From Balneolaceae bacterium (GTDB lineage: Bacteria > Bacteroidota > Rhodothermia > Balneolales > Balneolaceae): a DNA stretch of 12,332 bases. Made by a program: the position numbers and the translations under genes. Below the pieces are notes generated by a model. It did no database searches, was not told where the DNA came from, and saw only the letters and a program-made list of their open reading frames with translations. Shown here piece after piece: positions 7,464-12,332 of this stretch (position 1 is the stretch's first letter; each line of letters starts with the position of its first letter). The stretch covers positions 1-12,332 of the forward strand of contig SLGA01000183.1 in assembly GCA_007123985.1 (NCBI GenBank), written 5' to 3'.

Positions 7464-7483
7464 TACATTCAGGGCTGAATATA
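7464..7483. repeat. Dyad-symmetric candidate operator upstream of the thioredoxin-like gene
   Basis: ATTCAG (7467-7472), a GG centre and CTGAAT (7475-7480) form a perfect 6+2+6 dyad. After one mismatched pair the symmetry continues for two more pairs (TA at 7464-7465 with TA at 7482-7483). It lies 23-42 bp before the start at 7441 and overlaps a possible -7 box, TATATTCA (7483-7476 on the minus strand). This is suitable for a dimeric repressor, but a dyad of this size can also arise by chance. Confidence 0.35.
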
Positions 7484-7703
7484 CAAAGAATTATTCATCC
7501 CGCATACGGATCCAAAAACGTGAAAAAACCGTAGATCGTGTGTAGGAGGAGTGAGTTGATAATTCAAATTTACGGGCATGCCCTTCATCAAAAAAAGTTC
7601 ATTTCTCTGCACCAAGGTCTCGTTATCAAAAAGCCGGGGGGTTCGCTGCCAAAAATCAGATCATAGAAAGCATGTTCGGCTTGTATCAGGAATCCATAAG
7701 TAA

Positions 7704-7756
7704 ATGAAAGCATCTAAAGGAACTATCAAATGAATAGAACAGGGGTTTATTTTTAG
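7704..7756 (+). other. Two overlapping mini-ORFs in the possible efflux leader (speculative)
   Basis: A 9-codon frame (MKASKGTIK, 7704-7733) overlaps by ATGA with an 8-codon frame (MNRTGVYF, 7730-7756). The second has an AAGGA (7717-7721) eight bases before its ATG, whereas the large genes here have no such site. The pair ends 114 bp before the adaptor start. Short leader peptides control some drug-resistance genes, but frames this short are common by chance and nothing else supports translation. Confidence 0.15.
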
Positions 7757-7870
7757 TTTTTCAACTTTTTAAAGAAACCGGGGATTGTTTTTAAACCTTT
7801 TAACAATGGTGCAGGAATGAAAATGAGGATTTAATGTTATTCTTATTCACAAGATTCATATAAAAAAATT

Positions 7871-9157
7871 ATGCGACACAAAGAGATACTTTTTTTTTCC
7901 ATACTGATTTCAGGACTGCTCATTGCATGTGGCGATGAAAATCAAAATCAAAATAGTAACAGCGATGTAGCTGTACCGGCAGTTGAAGCTGTACCGGCTC
8001 AGTTTGGAGGTTTGCCGCTCGAAGAGAGATTGAACGGGGTAGTAAGGGCTGCCAATCAGGTAGATATCTATCCCAGAATTAGTGCTCCGATAGAAGAAAT
8101 TTATGTTCAAAACGGGGATGAAGTTCGCCGAGGCGATGCCCTGCTGAAACTTAGAGATACAGAATATCGCGAACGATTGCGGCAGGCAGAAGCAAGCCTC
8201 AGGATTAATGTTGCACAGCGCCGGCAGGCCGAGGCAGCTTTGGGTGAAGTTCAGTCGCAACTGCGCAGAGAGCAAATTTTGGCAGACAGAGATTTGAGCA
8301 GTGAAGTAGAAATTGAGCAGCTGGAAGCAAGGCTCGAATCGGCTGAAGCAAGCGTAGAGCTGGCACAAGCGCAGGTAGAACAGGCGCGCTCGAGTGTTGA
8401 GGAGCAAAATGATGCACTCGAACAGACGATTATTCGGAGCCCTGTTAACGGAACGGTAGGCCAGCGTAACGCAGATGTTGGTATGCAGGTAAATAACTCT
8501 ACAATGCTGTTTACAGTTGGCGATTTAAGTCGCTCCAAAATCACCATCAACCTTACAGAAAGAATGCTTAGCTATATCGAACGAGGAAATACTGTCCGCA
8601 TTTTTTCCGAAAATATACCCGATAGAGTTATAAACGGAGAAATTTCAAGAATCTCACCGTTTCTTGGTGCCGGAAGTTTCAGTACGGAGGCAGAAATAGA
8701 CGTAGATAATGATGAAGGGTTATTACTGCCCGGCATGTTTGTTACCGTTGATGTTCTCTATGGCGAAAGCGAGCAGGTGACCATTATTCCTTTGAGTGCA
8801 ATTTTCAGAAATCCACAGTCTGGTGAAACCGGGGTTTTTGTAGCTACAAGTTTTGGGCTTGAAGCCGATCTGCTTGTTGAACTTGAAGAAGGAGATTCCA
8901 ACCCCGGCCTAAGCAATCCAACTGATGTTGAATTTGTACCCATTGAGATTGTGGCGAGAGGACGTGATGCAGCCGGAGTAGCCGGTGTGCGCAGCGGAGA
9001 CTGGGTAGTAACGGTTGGCCAGAATCTCATTTTCAGAGATAACAGCACGCAGGTTAGAGTACGTCCGGTTAGCTGGAACAATATTATGGAGATGCAGCGG
9101 TTGCAGCCGCAGGATCTTCTCAGAGAAATTATGAATGGCAATGTAGCCGAACGATAG
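7871..9157 (+). CDS. RND efflux periplasmic adaptor (membrane fusion protein), lipoprotein
   Basis: A 428-residue HlyD/AcrA-type adaptor linking the inner-membrane RND pump to an outer-membrane channel. The N-terminus is a lipoprotein signal with the lipobox Leu17-Ile-Ala-Cys20, so Cys20 should be lipidated; a Gly/Asp/Asn/Gln-rich linker follows. Domains in order are: lipoyl half 1 (about 63-95), an alpha-helical hairpin (about 96-184, rich in Ala, Glu, Arg and Gln), lipoyl half 2 (about 186-218), a beta-barrel (about 222-300) and a membrane-proximal domain to the end. Near the hairpin turn Arg133, Leu137 and Ser144 fit the RxxxLxxxxxxS motif that docks on TolC. The segment SGETGVFVA (317-325) is usual for the membrane-proximal part. 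Only 32 bp separate it from the RND gene, so the two form an operon. The ATG has an A-rich leader. Substrate is unknown. Confidence 0.95.
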   Translation: MRHKEILFFSILISGLLIACGDENQNQNSNSDVAVPAVEAVPAQFGGLPLEERLNGVVRAANQVDIYPRISAPIEEIYVQNGDEVRRGDALLKLRDTEYRERLRQAEASLRINVAQRRQAEAALGEVQSQLRREQILADRDLSSEVEIEQLEARLESAEASVELAQAQVEQARSSVEEQNDALEQTIIRSPVNGTVGQRNADVGMQVNNSTMLFTVGDLSRSKITINLTERMLSYIERGNTVRIFSENIPDRVINGEISRISPFLGAGSFSTEAEIDVDNDEGLLLPGMFVTVDVLYGESEQVTIIPLSAIFRNPQSGETGVFVATSFGLEADLLVELEEGDSNPGLSNPTDVEFVPIEIVARGRDAAGVAGVRSGDWVVTVGQNLIFRDNSTQVRVRPVSWNNIMEMQRLQPQDLLREIMNGNVAER

Positions 9158-9189
9158 AAGACGCCTTTAACCACTAAATTGAAAATAAA

Positions 9190-12100
9190 ATGGGATTAAC
9201 CGATACCTCCGTAAAACGCCCCATAGCAACCACAATGGTTTATCTTATTGTGATTGTTCTGGGAATTGTTGGCTTCAGATACCTGCCTGTTGATCTGTTA
9301 CCACCTATTGAATTTCCAAGATTGTCGATCTCTGTTGATTACCCCAATGTAGGGCCTGAGGAAATTGAAGTAATTATTACCGATCAGATTGAAAATGCAA
9401 TTGCCGGTGTTGCAAATATTGATGAAATAACATCCCGGTCGGAAGAAGGGCGAAGCAACGTGTCTATAAGTTTTGCCCAGAATACCAACCTTGATGAAGC
9501 TGCAAATGATGTGCGGGCTGCATTAGACAGAGTAAGACGCAGTTTGCCGGATGAAGCTGATACACCTCGTGTCCGGAAATTCGATCCAAACGATGCTCCT
9601 ATTGTAATTCTCGGTGCACAATCAACAAGGGCATTGGATGAATTGACCCGTCTTTTGGAGCGTGATATTTCCAAACGGCTTGAACAGATTCCGGGTGTTG
9701 GTTCAATTGATGTTTGGGGTGGCGTTTACAGAGAAATACTGGTAAACCTGAAACGCGACCGGATGATGGCCAGCGGCCTGACCGCAGTGGATGTTCAAAA
9801 CGCAATTGTTGCTGAAAATAGCACACTTCCCGGCGGTAACGTAAAAGATGGGTTAACACAGCTTTATGTAAGAACACTTGGTGAGTTTACATCAATCGAT
9901 CAAATTGCAGAGACAATTATCACCAGGGTTGACGGCCGGCCGATCAGGGTTCGCGATATTGCAACAGTTGAGGATGCCTATGCCGAAATAGGGCGGGTTG
10001 TTGAGGTGAATGATGTACCGATGATACGAATGGGTATCCGTAAGCAGACCGGTGCAAATACTGTTGAGGTTTCCCGGGGAATAGCCCGCGAAGTTGAACG
10101 TATCAATAACGAAAGAGACGATTTAAATCTGCTGATTGTTACCGATCAGAGTGAGTTCATTCAAAACTCGATAGATAATGTTCAGCAGGCCGCAATGTGG
10201 GGGGCATTGCTTGCCATTTTTATTCTGTATCTCTTTTTGAGGAACGGCTCTACCACGTTTATCATCTCTCTGGCTATTCCGGTATCCATTATTGCTACGT
10301 TCGGGCTGCTCTATTTTACCGGCCTTACTCTCAATCAAATGAGTTTTGGTGGGCTCGCACTTGGTGTAGGTCTAATTGTTGACAATGCGATTGTGGTGCT
10401 TGAAAACATTGTGCGTCAGCGCAGTAATGGCAAATCCCTTGCAGATGCATCCCTTGTTGGAACCCGAGAAGTTGCCGGTGCAATTGTGGCATCAACAATT
10501 ACAACATCGGTTATTTTTCTGCCGGTAGTATTTATGCAGACTATTACCGGAACAATGTTCCAGGAGCTGGCACTTGTTGTGGTTTTTGCATTGGTTTGCT
10601 CGTTGCTGATTGCATTAACACTGGTACCTATGCTTGCCAGTAAATTTATGACTATAAAGCCGGAGACAGATCTTACAGCGAAAGACAAGGGGCGTTTCCA
10701 GGTATTCTTCGAGAGATTTGAAAACAGTTATAGTGGCTTTCTAAGAAAAGCTATTCGCAGAAAGTATGTAGTGTTCGGGTTAACCACCGTACTGATTGGT
10801 GTATCGGTTTACGGTGCAGGTTTTATCGATACTGAACTTGCACCCGAAACTGAAGCCGATGAAATCAGAATTGATTTCTTTCTTCAGGACGGAATGAATA
10901 TTGCTGTAGCTAACCGGTATCTTACCGAACTAAAGGAAAAGGTTACAGCTATTACACCTATGGACCAGGTGAAGTATATGTCAACAGATGTGAGGAACGG
11001 CCGCGCACAGGTTGAACTTAATCTTATTGATATAAGTGAGAGAACAATCAACTCCGCTGAACTTGCAGACCAAATTCGCGATCAGATTGAGGGAAGTATA
11101 CCTGGTGGATTTTTCAGGGTGCGAGCGCAAAGCGGGTTGTGGATTCTTCGCCGCATTTTTGGATCGGGTGGTGATGAGGCTGTGCAGATTCAGCTTCGCG
11201 GATATGATATTGAGACAGCAAATGAACTTGCAGATGAGATTCGTCGCCGTATGGAGCGAATCCCTGAAGTGCGTGGTGTACGGTCAGACCGTGAAGAAGG
11301 CCGCCCTGAACAGAATATAATTTTTGACCGTGAAAAAATTGCCCAGCTTGGCCTTACTGCGCGTGAAGTTGCACAAGCTGTGCAGGCAAATATAGGGGGT
11401 ACTCGTGCCGGTGTTTTCCGGGATGGCGGGGATGAATATCCTATCACAGTGCGATTGCAGGAGCAGGACAGAATGAGCACTCTGGATCTCGAAAATATCT
11501 CCGTACGATCATCTACCGGTGATATTATTCCAATTTCCACTGTAATTGACCAGCAAGCTTCACGGGGGCCGGTAAGTATCAACCGAATAAACGGGCAGCG
11601 CGTAACATTTATCACGGCAAATCTCGAAAGTGGTGTACCGCTTGGCCAGGCTGTGCAGAAAATACAGTCAGAACTTTCTGATCTTGCAATGCCCACAGGG
11701 TTTTCCATTGTTTACGGTGGTGAGTATGAAGAGCAACAGCGTGCACAAACCGATTTTCTTATCTCCATCATTATGGCACTTGTGCTGATATATATGGTGA
11801 TGGCCGCACAGTTCGAGCGATTTTTGGATCCGCTAATCGTAATGTTTGCGGTACCTGTGGCAGTTATCGGTATTATCCCCACCATGCTTTTAACCAATAC
11901 AACCTTCAACATGCAAAGTATTATGGGGGTTATAATGCTGGTTGGCATAGTGGTGAACAATGCTATTGTACTGGTGGACTATATAAACCTGATGCGACGT
12001 GAGAAGAATCTGAGTGTTTTGGAAGCGGTAGTTGAATCTGGAAGACTTCGTTTGCGTCCAATTCTGATGACTACACTCACTACGGTTCTCGGCTTGCTGC

Positions 12101-12312
12101 CTTTATCATTCGGATGGGGCGCCGGTGGTGAAATACAGGCATCTCTTGCAAGAGTTGTAATTGGTGGTCTCACCGCATCCACGCTAATTACTCTTGTTTT
12201 AATTCCTGTGGTATATATCACTGCAAACGGAATTAAAGAGTATATCACAGAGAAAAAAGCTGCTTTTCTCGAATCCAGAGAAGCTGTTGCAGCGCAGCCA
12301 AGCCAGGCCTGA
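9190..12312 (+). CDS. RND efflux pump inner-membrane subunit (AcrB/HAE-like, SwrC-type motifs)
   Basis: A 1040-residue proton-driven exporter of the hydrophobe/amphiphile RND type, with the usual length and twofold layout: TM1 (about 13-30), periplasmic loop 1 (about 31-335), TM2-6 (about 336-485), TM7 (about 525-545), periplasmic loop 2 (about 546-852) and TM8-12 (about 853-1011). Hallmarks are the N-terminal SVKRPIATTMVYL, YPNVGPEEIE (51-60) in the porter domain, GLIVDNAIVVLEN (394-406) in TM4 and RLRPILMTT (954-962) in TM11. Compared with AcrB, Asp398 matches D407, but Asn399 replaces D408 and Asn923 replaces K940; Arg954 and Thr961 match R971 and T978. The string GIVVNNAIVLVDYIN (919-933) is typical of SwrC/YerP-like pumps, so drug, surfactant or lipid export is possible and metal export is unlikely. 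It follows the adaptor gene; no outer-membrane factor is present before the window ends 20 bp after the stop. Confidence 0.95.
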   Translation: MGLTDTSVKRPIATTMVYLIVIVLGIVGFRYLPVDLLPPIEFPRLSISVDYPNVGPEEIEVIITDQIENAIAGVANIDEITSRSEEGRSNVSISFAQNTNLDEAANDVRAALDRVRRSLPDEADTPRVRKFDPNDAPIVILGAQSTRALDELTRLLERDISKRLEQIPGVGSIDVWGGVYREILVNLKRDRMMASGLTAVDVQNAIVAENSTLPGGNVKDGLTQLYVRTLGEFTSIDQIAETIITRVDGRPIRVRDIATVEDAYAEIGRVVEVNDVPMIRMGIRKQTGANTVEVSRGIAREVERINNERDDLNLLIVTDQSEFIQNSIDNVQQAAMWGALLAIFILYLFLRNGSTTFIISLAIPVSIIATFGLLYFTGLTLNQMSFGGLALGVGLIVDNAIVVLENIVRQRSNGKSLADASLVGTREVAGAIVASTITTSVIFLPVVFMQTITGTMFQELALVVVFALVCSLLIALTLVPMLASKFMTIKPETDLTAKDKGRFQVFFERFENSYSGFLRKAIRRKYVVFGLTTVLIGVSVYGAGFIDTELAPETEADEIRIDFFLQDGMNIAVANRYLTELKEKVTAITPMDQVKYMSTDVRNGRAQVELNLIDISERTINSAELADQIRDQIEGSIPGGFFRVRAQSGLWILRRIFGSGGDEAVQIQLRGYDIETANELADEIRRRMERIPEVRGVRSDREEGRPEQNIIFDREKIAQLGLTAREVAQAVQANIGGTRAGVFRDGGDEYPITVRLQEQDRMSTLDLENISVRSSTGDIIPISTVIDQQASRGPVSINRINGQRVTFITANLESGVPLGQAVQKIQSELSDLAMPTGFSIVYGGEYEEQQRAQTDFLISIIMALVLIYMVMAAQFERFLDPLIVMFAVPVAVIGIIPTMLLTNTTFNMQSIMGVIMLVGIVVNNAIVLVDYINLMRREKNLSVLEAVVESGRLRLRPILMTTLTTVLGLLPLSFGWGAGGEIQASLARVVIGGLTASTLITLVLIPVVYITANGIKEYITEKKAAFLESREAVAAQPSQA

Positions 12313-12332
12313 AAAGTTTTTTTCTAGCAATA

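Larger units (their letters stand above)
7442..7870. other. Long divergent intergenic region before the efflux operon
   Basis: This 429-bp AT-rich region separates the thioredoxin-like gene from the efflux operon. It holds no frame of gene length on either strand, no RNA gene that was recognised, and no neighbouring TetR- or MarR-type regulator. The left part carries a dyad at 7464-7483. The right part carries two tiny overlapping frames (7704-7756), described separately. The promoter of the efflux operon must be here but was not pinned down. Confidence 0.6.

Noticed and set aside
7574..7583. GGGCATGCCC palindrome in the 429-bp intergenic region
   Set aside because: A 10-bp palindrome is expected by chance roughly once per kilobase, and the symmetry does not extend further.
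7631..7682. AAGCCG/CGGCTT inverted repeat in the intergenic region
   Set aside because: Only six pairs across a 40-nt spacer; not enough to call a structured RNA or terminator.
8205..8550. Cys/Ser/Ala-rich antisense frames opposite the adaptor coiled coil
   Set aside because: Their composition is what the complementary strand of an Ala/Glu/Gln/Arg-rich coiled coil gives; no family features.
11190..11708. 172-codon antisense frame inside the RND gene
   Set aside because: It is Arg/Ser-rich shadow translation of a strongly conserved RND coding region.
12313..12332. T-run (12317-12323) after the RND stop as a terminator
   Set aside because: The CAGGCCTG before it is a self-palindrome without room for a loop, so no plausible stem precedes the T-run.

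Overview
The window reads as a chromosomal stretch from a Gram-negative, aerobic-type member of the Bacteroidota/Balneolota/Rhodothermota group. This is an inference from protein style and from translation starts. The seven main starts sit behind A-rich leaders without a Shine-Dalgarno sequence, base composition is moderate, and the proteins are exported, lipidated or membrane-anchored. No rRNA, tRNA, insertion sequence, phage gene or CRISPR array was found. Nothing in the window is a clear undescribed system; the value lies in details of otherwise known families.

Layout, left to right. (1) Positions 2-1270, minus strand: the N-terminal 423 codons of an AsmA/DUF748-like membrane-anchored protein that runs off the left edge. 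(2) 1458-3530, minus: a secreted S9 prolyl-oligopeptidase-family serine peptidase, followed by a good intrinsic terminator (1398-1432). (3) 3773-5233, plus: a Tat-exported alkaline phosphatase with a complete metal and catalytic set, a Gly before the nucleophile and an enlarged late insertion. (4) 5450-6820, minus: a sodium:solute symporter resembling the choline-transporter branch. It has a forced TTG start and nested inverted repeats directly upstream. (5) 6965-7441, minus: a membrane-anchored periplasmic thioredoxin-fold protein with a CQFC active site. (6) A 429-bp divergent intergenic region. (7) 7871-9157 and 9190-12312, plus: a two-gene operon for a lipidated periplasmic adaptor and an RND inner-membrane pump.

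How they fit together. Only the last pair is a clear functional unit: a tripartite efflux system lacking its outer-membrane channel and any local regulator. The adaptor keeps the RxxxLxxxxxxS TolC-docking motif, so a TolC-type partner is expected elsewhere or just beyond the right edge. The phosphatase and the S9 peptidase are both exported hydrolases transcribed divergently from a 242-bp region and could serve nutrient scavenging (phosphate and peptides). The thioredoxin-like gene lies 144 bp upstream of the symporter on the same strand, but no functional link between them is evident.
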